Part shown: piece by piece, positions 1 through 10,676 of the stretch
Layout: the number at the start of each line of letters is the position of its first letter
Numbering within the stretch: position 1 is the stretch's first letter
Assembly (NCBI RefSeq): GCF_029867415.1
Contig: NC_081180.1
Location: 148,945,263 to 149,009,262, forward strand
Direction: 5' to 3'
Length of the DNA: 64,000 nucleotides
From: Vicia villosa
Lineage: Eukaryota; Streptophyta; Magnoliopsida; Fabales; Fabaceae
The notes under the pieces: model-generated
What the model was told of the DNA's origin: nothing
Database searches by the model: none
The model's input: the letters and a program-made list of their open reading frames with translations, nothing else
Made by a program: the position numbers and the translations under genes

Positions 1-767
1 TTCAAGAAGCTCCAACACAAATCTTGATCTCTCAACAATTGAAGAAAAAAGAGTGAAATGGATGGTGGCTTAGCTTAAAGTTTGTGAGGTTCAAGATGTG
101 ACTCACAAACTTTATGAAAGAAAAAGAGCTTTGGTGAATTTGGTAAGGATGAGGAGAGAAATTGCAAGGGGTTTGTTGGCTCTCAAAGCTTGAGAAATGA
201 ATTTGCAAGAACTTTTTTGGCTATCAAAGCTTGAGAAATGAGAGAGTAGAGGTCTCTATTTATAGAATTGGAGCAAGAGTAGTGGCAATTTGGTCTTTTT
301 GCATTTTGTAATTAGCTTGTGTTTAATTGGTGTTTAAATGGTAAAATGGGGTTAAAAAGGTTTAATGAAGGGAATTAGTTTTGGTGAGGTGGAAAATTGG
401 TAAAATGACAAAAATGATCAAAGAAAACTGGTGCCAAAATGATGTCATGCTTCCCTCCTTATATTTTTTGAATTTCGCCCCAGGGAAATCGATTTCCCTC
501 ATGGGTAAATCGATTTCCATAGTGAAATCTTCAAAAATCCGTTTTCTTGCACTGTTTTGATTTCTGCCCGATCTTTTACCTGTAAAATATGAACAAAGAG
601 ACAAAATACATATTTTTGGATTTTGGTTAGTATAAAACAAAAAAAAAAAGCTAAAAGTGCTTGATGATTCCTCTCAAAGACAAACTGATACCTCAAGATT
701 GTGATCCTGATTGATGATTGAAATGCAAATGATGTATGATCTTAGGGTCAAAAATTGGGGTATAACA
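1..767 (-). repeat. 3' LTR (partial) of the Ogre-like element
   Basis: Only the first 767 bp of this LTR, counted in element orientation, are present; the rest lies left of base 1. It ends on the plus strand in ggtataaca, that is TGTTATACCCC at the LTR start. It carries a TATA box (tataaatag, minus strand, 256-264) and a pair of palindromes centred on ATCGAT (486-495 and 507-516). It differs from the right LTR at scattered single bases and a few homopolymer lengths. Confidence 0.85.
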
Positions 768-785
768 GATGCCCCTATTTAAGTT
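768..785 (-). other. Polypurine tract of the Ogre-like element
   Basis: On the minus strand the sequence AAATAGGGGCATC stands directly in front of the LTR start TGTTATACCCC. This is the position and composition of the plus-strand DNA primer of LTR retrotransposons. A very similar tract ending AGGGGCAGC sits beside the LTR at 27003. Confidence 0.75.
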
Positions 786-1079
786 TCTTCTATCCGGAGA
801 TGTGAGAGTTAAAATCCTCAGCTCGACGTAATTGAAGAGACTTAAATATAAAACACACAATTTTTGAACCTAAGGTATGATGCGATGCTAATGGATGCAT
901 CAAGTATGATTATAGAATAGAGAGGAGTATAACACCACTGGGGAGATAAGAAAGGATTCCACGGGGGGAAAAGGTATACGTCATCTAGGAATAGAATCAG
1001 ACTTCACAAAAGAAAGAAACAGTCGACAGAAGCTTTCAAGATAAAACATGATTGAACTTCGAGAAGAGAATATCTGAGG

Positions 1080-1765
1080 CCTACATGAATGTGGCTACAT
1101 CAAATGAATATCAAGGTAAAACATGATTGTACAACATCAAATGACAACCAAGGTAAAACGTGATTGGGCAACATCGAATGACAATCAAGGTAAAACATGA
1201 TTAGATAATCATCACAGGTCCATCAAGGTAAAACATGATTGGATATCATTAAGGGATAATCAAGGTAAAACATGATTGGATAACATCAAATGACAATCAA
1301 GGTAAAACATGATTGAAAAAATACCAAATAACAATCAAGGTAAAACATGATTAGATAACCAAGATAAAACATGGTCGAAATCGATCCGGATAAAGCATGA
1401 TTAGAGACAATCAAGATAAAACATGATTGAAGGGAAACAAGATAAAGCATGGTGTAAGCGATCAGGATAAAGCATGATCAGAGACAATCAAGATAAAACA
1501 TGATTGAAGGGAAACAAGATAAAGCATGGTGTAAGCGATCAGGATAAAGCATGATCAGAGACAATCAAGATAAAACATGATTGAAGGGAACCAAGATAAA
1601 ACATGGTGGCGATCGGGATAAAGCATGATCAGAGACAATCAAGATAAAACATGATTGAAGGGAACCAAGATAAAACACGGTGGCGATCGGGATAAAGCAT
1701 GATTAGAGACAATCAAGATAAAACATGATTGAAGGGAACCAAGATAAAACATGGTGTAAATCTTT
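1080..1765 (-). repeat. Tandem repeat array in the 3' noncoding region of the Ogre-like element
   Basis: Every unit is built around the phrase aagataaaacatgattg or aaggtaaaacatgattgg. From about 1100 to 1385 the unit is short (roughly 37 bp) and irregular. From 1385 to 1760 it becomes a higher-order unit: copies of aatcaagataaaacatg start at 1409, 1486, 1563, 1637 and 1711, spacings 77, 77, 74 and 74 bp, each containing three variants of the core. Variable tandem repeats in the region between the coding part and the 3' LTR are established for legume Ty3-gypsy elements and can seed satellites. Confidence 0.85.
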
Positions 1766-3818
1766 CAGGAATGACACTGAAAGAAGAGAGAGAAATCATA
1801 ACATCCAGGAATGGCCCTAAATGAAGAAAGGATACATCAAGGAACAACAATAGACGGACAAGACAAACAAGTATCTATTTTGGATAAGTGCCAAGTAAGT
1901 TGGACTTTGATCTCAAGGTGAAGATGTTGATAGCAACAGGACCTCGGAAAATGCAAATGAGTATGAAATTTGTTTCAATGCATGATGTTGAATTTTTCTA
2001 TGCATGATATATGATCAATGCAATGCAATCGTTTGTGACAACTGAGGTAGACTCTTTTGTGAGGCAAGATTGGAACTATGATTCCTCAACACGAGAACTC
2101 TTCCAACTCTGCTTGGGAAGAAGATGCTTGAACACACTTCTATCACAATGGTAACTGTATCAGACTGGTGATTCTCTGAGAAGGACTGATAAAACTGCTT
2201 GGGGATTGCTGAAGAAGATTGCCCCTGATTGAGTGATTGTTGTAAGTTAATCGATCATGGCTTCAGTTGAACTGTATTGGGGATGAACTGATCATGGCTT
2301 CAATTCTTGAAATGCATGTTGGGATGGCTTGCCCCAGTATAAGTCTTGAAATGATATTCTGATAAATAAATCTTGACTGAACATCTGAACAACAGGATCT
2401 TGAAGTAACGTGCCCCTAATAGGATCACTGATCAAGTTTCTCGACTGTTTGAACTTCCTGAAAGATGAGTGCTTACTTGCAAATAAAATGTTCATTCAAG
2501 AATGGTAATTTTAATGCAATGCTCAAAGAATATTTTTGAAATCAAAATCATTATTGGAATGATGTTATTGATGTAAAGCAAATGGAATCACTGGTCAAAA
2601 CATAAAGGTTAAGACATTCAAAGTGAAAGATAAAGCAAAGGTATGATATCAAAACAAATGATTGGAAAATCTCATGGGAGTCAGCTTACGCAACCTTGTT
2701 GTAGTATACTTTCAAACAAACCTTGCTTCAATTAGGTCTTTTACAGGTTGTAATGTGGCCTGGTTCACGGTTTTAGAAACAAAGGATATAAGGCTCAAAA
2801 ATTTTGTAACCCACCCCATCTTCGTGATGATCTCCAGTCCTAAAACTCAGTTAATTCAGCTTATGCATTCAGGTTCCAAGAGGCTTCTGGAATTGCACCT
2901 TTGTAATGATGATAGCTCACAAGCAAAGAGAACTTTTGAGATGGCAGTCACTTCTTCCTTTTGGTAGTCACAACATTTTGTTGTTTGAGGATTTATTGAC
3001 TTCTCGTTTTTCATCTTTTTCTTTTGATATCCCTAACATTTGCCTGAACTGTTTATTTTTGAACTTACAGTCAGCGGGATGCCCTTATTTTTGCCTAAGT
3101 CATTTTTGGTTTTGACTTAGCAGGCTTTTCTTTGTATATGTGTTTTTTCAATTTTTTTTGAAAGATAGTGACTGCCTTGCTTAATGATTGATGAACCATC
3201 ATTGGCTTTTGATTGGCATCTCCAACATTTCTTTGATGTATAATGAGGAAAGCTTGTGATTGAAACCTTTGTGGAAAGGTGTACTGAATGATTCTCTTAA
3301 AATAGAATGCACAGCCAAATTAATTGAGAACTACCCTGCCCCAGGTTTAAAATGCGTGTTTTTTCATACAGAAAGAAACACCAACTTCGAAGGCTCGGAG
3401 GGGTTGACAAGGGATTAACTTCCTTATTTCTCCAGTGTTTGGGAATTGAAACAATGCCTGTACATCATCAGCAAAGTTTTATTTGAAAGCATACAGTTCA
3501 ACAACTTGGGTATTTCGTTGTCATCATCCTCCCTCCAATCTTTGCATAAAACACAAGTTTGATAGAGAAAGCAAATGGAAGAAAAAGTTTTGTAAACGAA
3601 GGTATAAACATAAACACAGTGGATGTTAATGAATTCAAAATATGCAATGCTCATTTCATTAAAATCACCATTCAGAAACAAACAAAGTCTAAAAGTAAAC
3701 AGCACATTAAAGGAAATACGAACAGTACAGAAACAAGGCCTAGTGACTAATCAGCAACAAAGATGAGATATCTCGTCTGAAACACTTGGCTTTAGGAAAA
3801 TCAGGCTTTGACTTGTCT
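1766..3818 (-). other. 3' noncoding part of the Ogre-like element, no gene seen
   Basis: About 2 kb between the tandem array and the end of gag. I see only short chance reading frames and no protease, reverse transcriptase or integrase motifs on either strand. The part at 1950-2030 is rich in variants of atgcatgatatgatcaatgcaatgc. In an autonomous Ogre the pol region would lie here in element orientation, so this is where the deletion of pol must be placed. Confidence 0.6.
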
Positions 3819-5490
3819 TCAGCCACTCTGATCTAGTAAAGGATTAGTGACAACATTAGGACCCATATCCTTGAAAGAGAGCATCTTTGATCTAACCAAC
3901 TCTTGAACTCTTTCCTTCAGAGGGAAACATCTTTCTAAATCATGGCCTGCTGCACCTTGATGGAAAGGACAATGAAGATCAGATCTGAAACCATCAGGGA
4001 GAGGATTTCGAGGAGGCGGCATAGCTCTTGTTGTAATCAACCCTTTCTGGACCAAAGCAGGATACAGTTCCGTATAAGTCATGGGGATAAGATCAAAGTT
4101 GATCCTATTACGAATCTGATTTTGTTTAGCAGCTTGAGGTTGAGGAGCTTGAAATCGCACAGGAGCAACAGCAGCTACATAAGGTTGATCCCCATTTTGA
4201 GGTCTACGACGAGATCCCCTTCTGTCATCTGACACAGCATTAGTCTCATTCTCTTTCTTCTTGTGGAAGTTTCCATAAGGTTTCTTCGATCCACCAGAAG
4301 ATTCAGCAACATGAGTAACTTTCCCATTCTTGATTCCTTCTTCAAGTCTCTGGCCAATGGTAACCAAGTCTGTGAAGTTGGAAGATACATTTCCAATCAT
4401 CTTTTCCCAAAAGAAAGGTGAGAGAGTGTCCATAAACATGCCAGTTAATTCTTTCTCAGCCAATGGTGGCTCCACTTGAGAAGCTAGCTCTCTCCAGCGT
4501 TGAGCGTATTCTTTGAAGGATTCTTTCTCCTTATGAGACATATTCTGTAATTGTCGGCGATCAGGTGCCATGTCCAGATTATACTTATACTGCTTCATGA
4601 AAGCATCAGTCAGATCTTGGAAGCAATGAATGTGATTACTCTCAAGTCCCATATACCATTTCAGCGAAGCTCCACTCAAACTATCCTGGAAGCAATTTAT
4701 CATTCTGGGTATAAGCAGCCATTTTACGATAGTACATGGTCAAATGGCTTCTTGGGCAAGTGTTCCCCTTATACTTCTCAAACTCATAAGTCTTGAATTT
4801 TGCAGGCATGACAAAGTTGGAAACCAGACACATATTCTCAGCAGCAACCCCAAAGTAATCATTTCCTTCCATGGCTCTCAGGCGCTTTTCTAAAGTCTGA
4901 TACTGCTCTTTGACATCTTTAATATCTCCAGCATCTCCTTGACTTCCATTCTGGGAATGGGCAGCTTGATATTTAAATAGAGGATTCACATAAGTAGGCT
5001 GAGCAACAGTGTGCATGATAGGCTGAGATTCGGTGAAGACAGGAGCATGAAACACTGGATTTGAAGCTTGACCAATCACAAGTTGTGAAGATTGACCAAT
5101 ACCAGGAGTCTTCTCATATGGAGGAGTGTAACCAGGCGGCAAACCGAACTCAGGCCATGTAGAAGGTGGTTGTTGAGTTGGTTGAGGGTCAACATCAGCA
5201 CTTGAGACTTCAACAATGACAGTCTTCTGAGGCGGTTCTCCTCTAGCAATCAAAACTTGCAGCATATCAGTGAGCTTGGTCATGCCTGACTTCAACTCAT
5301 AAATTTCCATTCTGACCTCTGCATTGTGTTGCTCTTGGTATTCCATTCTCAATCTGACGTTGGCTCTAGTTCCGTACTTGTGTGGAGGAATCAGCTTGAC
5401 GGTAGACAGACAAACTCTGAAGATGGAGACAGACAAGGATAAGATTTCTAGACAACCTGGATGAATGCATGAAGTATGCAAATGATGCAA
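3819..5490 (-). pseudogene. Ogre-type gag, frameshifted
   Basis: Gag builds the particle that packages the retrotransposon RNA in the cytoplasm. Two overlapping minus-strand frames make up one gag: 4681-5490 (upstream half) and 3819-4703 (downstream half). The likely start is the ATG at 5344-5346, since the 48 residues before it look random and the protein from there (MEYQEQHNAEV...) is rich in Gln and Glu. The first half holds a Pro/Gln-rich stretch and ends at the motif PAKFKTYEFEKYKG, typical of Ogre/Tat gag. The second half has the core phrase FQDSLSGASLKWY, a basic linker and a C-terminal knuckle-like motif with ordered Cys, His, His and Cys (CPFHQGAAGHDLERC). The frame breaks at about 4690-4700, where a short piece between two copies of ttgctt seems to have been lost. 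No protease follows. The two halves are otherwise open, so the damage is recent or the element is helped in trans. Confidence 0.85.
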
Positions 5491-6424
5491 TGCAAATGTA
5501 ATGTTGTTTTTGTTATTGCTTGATTTTCAAAGAATTCAAGTTATTAATTTGTAAACATCAAAACATGAAGGAAGTAAATCCTAAATTGGATCAAAGCTTT
5601 GATCAAGTTATCATCAAAATCAATCATCCATTTTGGTGGATTAAGGTTTTCACCCCATCGACACCCAAGATCCATTGAGTTTGATGAAACTTATGATGTT
5701 TACAAAGAAAGACCTATGAGTTCCTTGGAAATCAAATGAATGCATGGATGTATGGTTCATGCATCAATCACAATCAAGATCACATATAGTCGCACAGACA
5801 AAGTTCAAAGGTTCGACGTCATGAGCATGGAGTCAAGGTTAAGAACCACCCACAAAGGTATGTACTAGGGAATTTTGTACCTTCTGAACGGGTTCTACAA
5901 AGGTTCCCAGAGTTTTCAATCTTCTATCGGATACTACCGGCACGCACAATTACTCATGGGCGCCGATAATATGCCTAAAAAGACCTCGTCTGAGCGTACC
6001 ATCGCATGACAACAAGCTCAAATTGGTACTTGATCTTGTTTCTGCGCTACATCCTAAAAAGGCTTAGATGGGTTAAAAGGGTTCTAGGTCATTCAGCTTC
6101 TACGGACACTCACTATTGAAAGTAATAGCGTTCTTACGATAGTTCGTAACAACATCTACTACCTTCCATGAGGCCTCCACTGATTGGGGTTCCACCATAT
6201 GACGCTCATGTTAAGGATTGCTCCTGACATGCGACTATTGGTCTTACCACCTCCTATCTCAAGTTACTCACCAAAGTCCGGGTTAGGACTTTATCTCATC
6301 ACAGAGGAACCATCGAGCACCAAAAAGAAAAAAAAGAAAATAAACAAACAAAGCACACAATAATATATATATACAGATAAAAACACACAGATAAACAAAA
6401 ATAGGCTTAACACACTTAAAACTG
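5491..6424 (-). other. Leader of the Ogre-like element, no gene seen
   Basis: About 930 bp between the primer-binding site and gag. Autonomous Ogre elements carry an additional ORF upstream of gag; I find no such frame here. The stretch has scattered stops on both strands and no repeat I can define. It would form the 5' untranslated leader. Confidence 0.55.
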
Positions 6425-6444
6425 GGTCCCCAGTGAAGTCGCCA
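6425..6444 (-). other. Primer-binding site (tRNA-Arg type) of the Ogre-like element
   Basis: The minus strand reads TGGCGACTTCACTGGGGACC directly inside the 5' LTR. It begins with TGG, complementary to the CCA tail of a tRNA, and resembles the tRNA-Arg primer site I know from legume Ogre elements. This fixes the inner border of the 5' LTR at 6445. Confidence 0.7.
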
Positions 6445-8336
6445 TTTTTTCTAAGGCGGGAAAAATCTGAGATCGAAACCATTATGTTGACTCGACTCAA
6501 TATTTTAGTGAAAGTCGCCACCGCGCTTTATTGTTTCCAAAGGAAAAGGGAAAAGAATGAAAAACTCAAAGTTTGTTTTTAAAACAAAAAAGAGAACTCA
6601 GGTTCGGGTGTTGATTATACAAGGGGAAGGTTTTAAGCACCCCTCATATCTGTGGTATTCCACAGGAACCTTTTTGAAAATCTGTGTCGTGTGTGCTAAA
6701 AAAAGAGTTTGTTTATTTTTAAAATAAGCTCGGCAAGACGTTAAGCCTTGTGCCTACATACCTCCTCGGTGCAATGGAGAAGTCAGAGCTAATGTAGTTC
6801 CGCTTAAAGGGAAAAACGTTTTAAAAACGAATAAACACTTTATCGTCGTTGGAGAGAAATACTCAGCCATTGATCTTGAGCATGAGAACAAATGAGTTCT
6901 TTGCATCGCAAATGAAAGAAGGGCTCCAACTCGGATAAAATCAACGAGTATTCCACTAGCTCTCTCACGCGGAAAAGATCTCATTATATCAATCAATTTC
7001 AAAATCGTGGGGTATAACCACTCGTTTCGACAATTAATAGTGTCTAAACTTTTGAAGAAAAGAGGAAAAGGCCACTAAGGGCAAAAGATATTTTTTAAGA
7101 AAAAGGTTTTGAAAAGGTTTGCAAACATAAGAATGTTTTGGAAAAAGAGAGAAGATTTTGAAAATTAAAGAAGGGGAGGAGATGAAGAGGCTATCCTATT
7201 GCGTAAAATAAAAGTTAAGGAAAGAAACGGTCTAACCGAAATAAGAAGCCAACACTTGACATTGTGAGTCAAGGTAGATTTCCCATCCTTTGGAATATCA
7301 ATACTAAACCAACATTATCACTTGGGGATCCATATGAATTTATTATCTTAGCACCACTTTGCATTAAGCACATTAAAATTCTGACGAAAATTGGGCAGAG
7401 TATCGGCTGTTTTCGGGTAAAATCCTTATATCAATGCCTTGGAATTAACCATCAAGGACTTTCAAGGAAATACCTGCACACACAAACAGACAACAATCCA
7501 ATGCCAGACAGACAGAATAACAACAGAGTAACAACATCATAAGGGTCCAGAGGTACTAAGTCCATAAGTCCGAATCTCCAAAATGCTAGGGATAGTAACC
7601 AATAGTCCAAAAGAGAGCCTTAAGTGTTTTTTAGATTTTTGTTGTTTAATAGTGTTTTGGCATAAAAGTAAAGTATGGTCCAAGTGGACAAAAAGAAAAT
7701 AGCGGAAACATAAACATAGCGTCCAAATGGACAAAGAAAAAATAGCGGAATATAAACGTCCAAATGGACAAAGAAAAAAATAGCGGAATGTAAATATGAT
7801 GAAATGATAAAATAAAGCAATAAAGCGAGAAATATAAAGAGCGGTATAATAAATTGCGGAAATTAAAGTTATTTGTTAGATGTTAAAGATAACCATCTTG
7901 AAACTTGTCAAGTATGTTATCAAAGTTAGTAATGAAGATCGATGGTGAGTGAAGGATGTTCTCGGATTTAAATTCAATGGAACTTTATCAGAAGCTTGAT
8001 AAAATCATAGCGACTACACGATAAATTTCCATAAGTCTTAAATCAACCGCATACAATTCTCTTCCATATTTGATCTTTTTTATTCGGGACACGAAATATT
8101 GCGCTATGTTAAGCAGATCGCCAAGTGATTTATGTAGAAATCACCCTACAACGAGGCCGGTCAAAACATTATGTGCTAATGCATGCGAGAGAAATGATAT
8201 GTAGATCATTCTCCGAAAGCAATACCGCACGAAAAGAAAATAAGTAACGATCTAGTCTTTACCAAGAATCCATTAGAATTCTCAAGGCGTTAAGACTTTC
8301 ATCGATCAAAAGAAAAAAAAGAAGAAGAAGAAGAAG

Positions 8337-8580
8337 ATAAAATGCATAAAGTAAAATCAACTCACACTATCATTAATATCATTCATCTAATATTATGAAT
8401 TTGGTCCTTTCAAACCTATCAACATCCTAGATCCAATGATATTAATGAAGTAGAGGAAGAAGAATAAAATGCATAAAAGATAATCAACTCACACTATCAT
8501 TAATATCATTCATATAATATTATGGATTAGGTCCTTTCAAACCTATCAACATCCTAGATCCAATGATATTAATGAAGTGG
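8337..8580. repeat. Two-copy tandem duplication (about 123 bp) inside the LTR
   Basis: The block running from ataaaatgcataaa through atgatattaatgaagtaga is repeated almost exactly, the second copy starting near 8464. It differs at a few bases and follows a gaagaagaag run at 8318-8336. It lies in the part of the LTR downstream of the TATA box. Confidence 0.8.
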
Positions 8581-8636
8581 AGGAAGAAGGAAGCCAAAAC
8601 AAGCATAAAAAAGGCGAAAAAACACATTCTGTCCCA

Positions 8637-8745
8637 GGGGAAATCGATTTGCCTAAGGAGGAAATCGATTTCCTTAGTGCAGGTTTTCAAATCTGGCGCA
8701 GAAACGGAATGGAAATCGATTTCCCTAAGGAGGAAATCGATTTCC
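8637..8745. repeat. Two pairs of ATCGAT-centred palindromes in the Ogre-like LTR
   Basis: The core aaatcgattt occurs at 8641-8650, 8662-8671, 8713-8722 and 8734-8743, flanked by gg and cc, so each copy is a palindrome of up to 14-16 bp. Within each pair the copies are exactly 21 bp apart. A third pair is at 9466-9475 and 9487-9496 (first copy mutated to aaatcaattt), and its counterpart in the left LTR is at 486 and 507, again 21 bp. Confidence 0.9.
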
Positions 8746-9234
8746 TCAGTGCAGTTTTCAAAAAAATCAGCATTAGGAAGCATAAAACTTGACATAAGCA
8801 AACATACAAACACCTTATGATCACATATCAATTGGAGCATGGATTTTCCATCAAATCACCATCAAATAGGACCAATATAGCATCAAAGATGCATCACACA
8901 CAAGCACAAAAGAATCACATTATGATGGATGAATAAAGATGAAGAAAATTACCAAATCTTGAACAAAACTTAGATCTACTTCAAGAATCACCAACACAAA
9001 TCTTGATCTCTCAACAATTGAAGAAAAAAGAGTGAAATGGATGGTGGCTTAGCTCAAAGTTTGTGAGGTTCAAGATGTGACTCACAAACTTTATGAAAGA
9101 AAAAGAGCTTTGGTGAATTTGGTAAGAATGAGGAGAGAAATTGCAAGGGGTTTGTTGGCTCTCAAAGCTTGAGAAATGAATTTGCAAGAACTTTTTTGGT
9201 TATCAAAGCTTGAGAAATGAGAGAGTAGAGGTCT

Positions 9235-9243
9235 CTATTTATA
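9235..9243 (-). promoter_or_regulatory. TATA box of the Ogre-like 5' LTR
   Basis: TATAAATAG on the minus strand, about 505 bp from the LTR start, is the only strong TATA motif in the shared part of the LTRs. It is kept in the other LTR at 256-264. Transcription would start about 30 bp further left. Confidence 0.65.
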
Positions 9244-9746
9244 GAATTGGAGAAAGAGTAGTGGCAATTTGGTCTTTTTGCATTTTGTAATTAGCTTGTG
9301 TTTAATTGGTGTTTAAATGGTAAAATGGGGTTAAAAAAGGTTTAATGAAGGGAATTAATTTTGGTGAGGTGGAAAATTGGTAAAATGACAAAAATGATCA
9401 AAGAAAATTGGTGCCAAAATGATGTCATGCTTCCCTCCTTATATTTTTTGAATTTCGCCCCAGGGAAATCAATTTCCCTCATGGGTAAATCGATTTCCAC
9501 AGTGAAATCTTCAAAAATCCGTTTTCTTGCACTGTTTTGATTTCTGCCCGATCTTTTACCTGTAAAATATGAACAAAAGAGAAAAAATACATATTTTTGG
9601 ATTTTGGTTAGTATAAAACAAATAAAAAGCTAAAAGTGCTTGATGATTCCTCTCAAAGACAAACTGATACCTCAAGATTGTGATCCTGGTTGATGATTGA
9701 AATGCAAATGATGTATGATCTTAGGGTCAAAAATTGGGGTATGACA

Positions 9747-10676
9747 CTATCCTAACCACATGCATACGATTTCTAAGCAATCAAAGCACAAAAACTGAAA
9801 AACGAAGGGAAAGAATAAACTTACAAGTAAGATTTTGAAAGGGCGAACGAAGGTTGATGATGAAACGTGACGGCGGAGCACACGATCGGTGACGGAGAGA
9901 GAAAGCACGGAGAACGAATTTGAAAGTTTTGGGAAGAATGACAGCCCCAAGTATTTATAAGCACCTTGGGACGTCACGTGCGCTGTACGCAACCTCTGGG
10001 AGTGGGATGGTCATCATTAACCCTAGTAACCTAAGGGTAGACTAACCATCATCACGCATTTAATGCGACACGTCCCTCAAACTGACAACTCTGAAACGAC
10101 ACGCTTCCCAACTTCCGTCCTGACCTTCCATCTCCCCGTATTTTTGGGGCAGCTCTCCTCGGAGGCATCGGACCCACATCCCCGGATGAACTCCTCTGCC
10201 CAGCGTCCTCAAAGTCGTCGCTCCCACGAGCGGAAACAACGACTTGGGGGACTCCTGTTCTGGACCGGCCCAATTATTTCAATTGGGCCAATCTACTCAT
10301 TGGCCCAAGGCATTCTGGCCCACACATGCGGCAGCGCTCCCCGGCCCGCTCCGGGTAAACACCAGACCTAACCGAGCACGCTGAAGCCTCGTGCTCGGTA
10401 GCAGCCAGTTCGCGTACTTCTAGCCTAGCGCCTCGCATGGGCCCTCCAAAAATGGAACCTTTTCCGTATAAGATAACTCTATAAATAGCCCTCTAATCTT
10501 AGAGGGCAAGGTAACCTTTTTCTTACCCAAAAATCTCTCACTTTGTTGTACCTTGTTGTTCAAACACTTACTTTGGCATCGGAGTGCCTTGCAGGTACAA
10601 CCACCTTTTTTCCTCCAACCGTTCTGGACTTCAAGATTCAATGTTGTTGGCCATTCTGATATGCTCGGTAAGATCA
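9747..10676 (+). repeat. LTR end of a second, plus-strand retrotransposon
   Basis: This GC-richer stretch reads as the right part of an LTR: a TATA box (tataaatag) at 10480-10488, then a leader with the phrase ggcatcggagtgccttgcagg, which is common in plant Ty3-gypsy LTRs just before the end, and a terminal CA near 10676. To its right, pol sequence begins in mid-domain, so this LTR interrupts it. To its left it is cut by the Ogre-like LTR. The palindrome around ggcccaatt...aattgggcc at 10268-10291 is inside it. I cannot name the family with confidence. Confidence 0.55.
10480..10488 (+). promoter_or_regulatory. TATA box in the plus-strand LTR fragment
   Basis: TATAAATAG followed about 30 bp later by agagggcaaggtaac. 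It supports plus-strand orientation for the LTR that ends near 10676. Confidence 0.55.

Larger units (their letters stand above)
1..9746 (-). mobile_element. Ogre/Tat-like Ty3-gypsy element, gag-only, left end cut by window
   Basis: Direct copies of one sequence lie at 1-767 and about 8973-9746, and coding sequence between them reads on the minus strand, so the element runs right to left: 5' LTR (6445-9746), primer-binding site, gag, 3' noncoding repeats, polypurine tract, 3' LTR (767 to beyond base 1). The LTR start TGTCATACCCC and the TGGCGACTTCACTGGGGA primer site are what I know from legume Ogre-type elements. No protease, reverse transcriptase or integrase is visible between gag and the 3' LTR, so the copy is non-autonomous. 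I count about 20 differences over the 770 bp of LTR overlap, so the insertion looks fairly recent. The bases after 9746 (ctatc) are the candidate target duplication, but the matching flank is outside the window. Confidence 0.85.
6445..9746 (-). repeat. 5' LTR of the Ogre-like element (about 3.3 kb)
   Basis: The LTR starts at 9746 with TGTCATACCCC on the minus strand and ends just before the primer site. It contains the phrase gtcgccaccgcg (about 6514), which recurs as gtcgccaccgac in the LTR at 12915-15870, plus a tacctcctcggtgcaatggag block that has relatives in the LTR at 23962. The U3 TATA box is at 9235-9243. The 767 bp that can be compared with the other LTR match closely. A stretch at 6300-6420 just inside is A-rich. 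Length is within the range of Ogre LTRs, which are unusually long. Confidence 0.75.

Noticed and set aside
1080..1765. CRISPR-like look of regularly spaced repeats
   Set aside because: The spacers are themselves repeats, the DNA is plant, and the array lies in the 3' region of a retrotransposon.
6300..6521. A minus-strand frame rich in Phe and Leu as a membrane protein
   Set aside because: It is the complement of an A-rich leader and LTR end with the primer site inside; no homology or start context.
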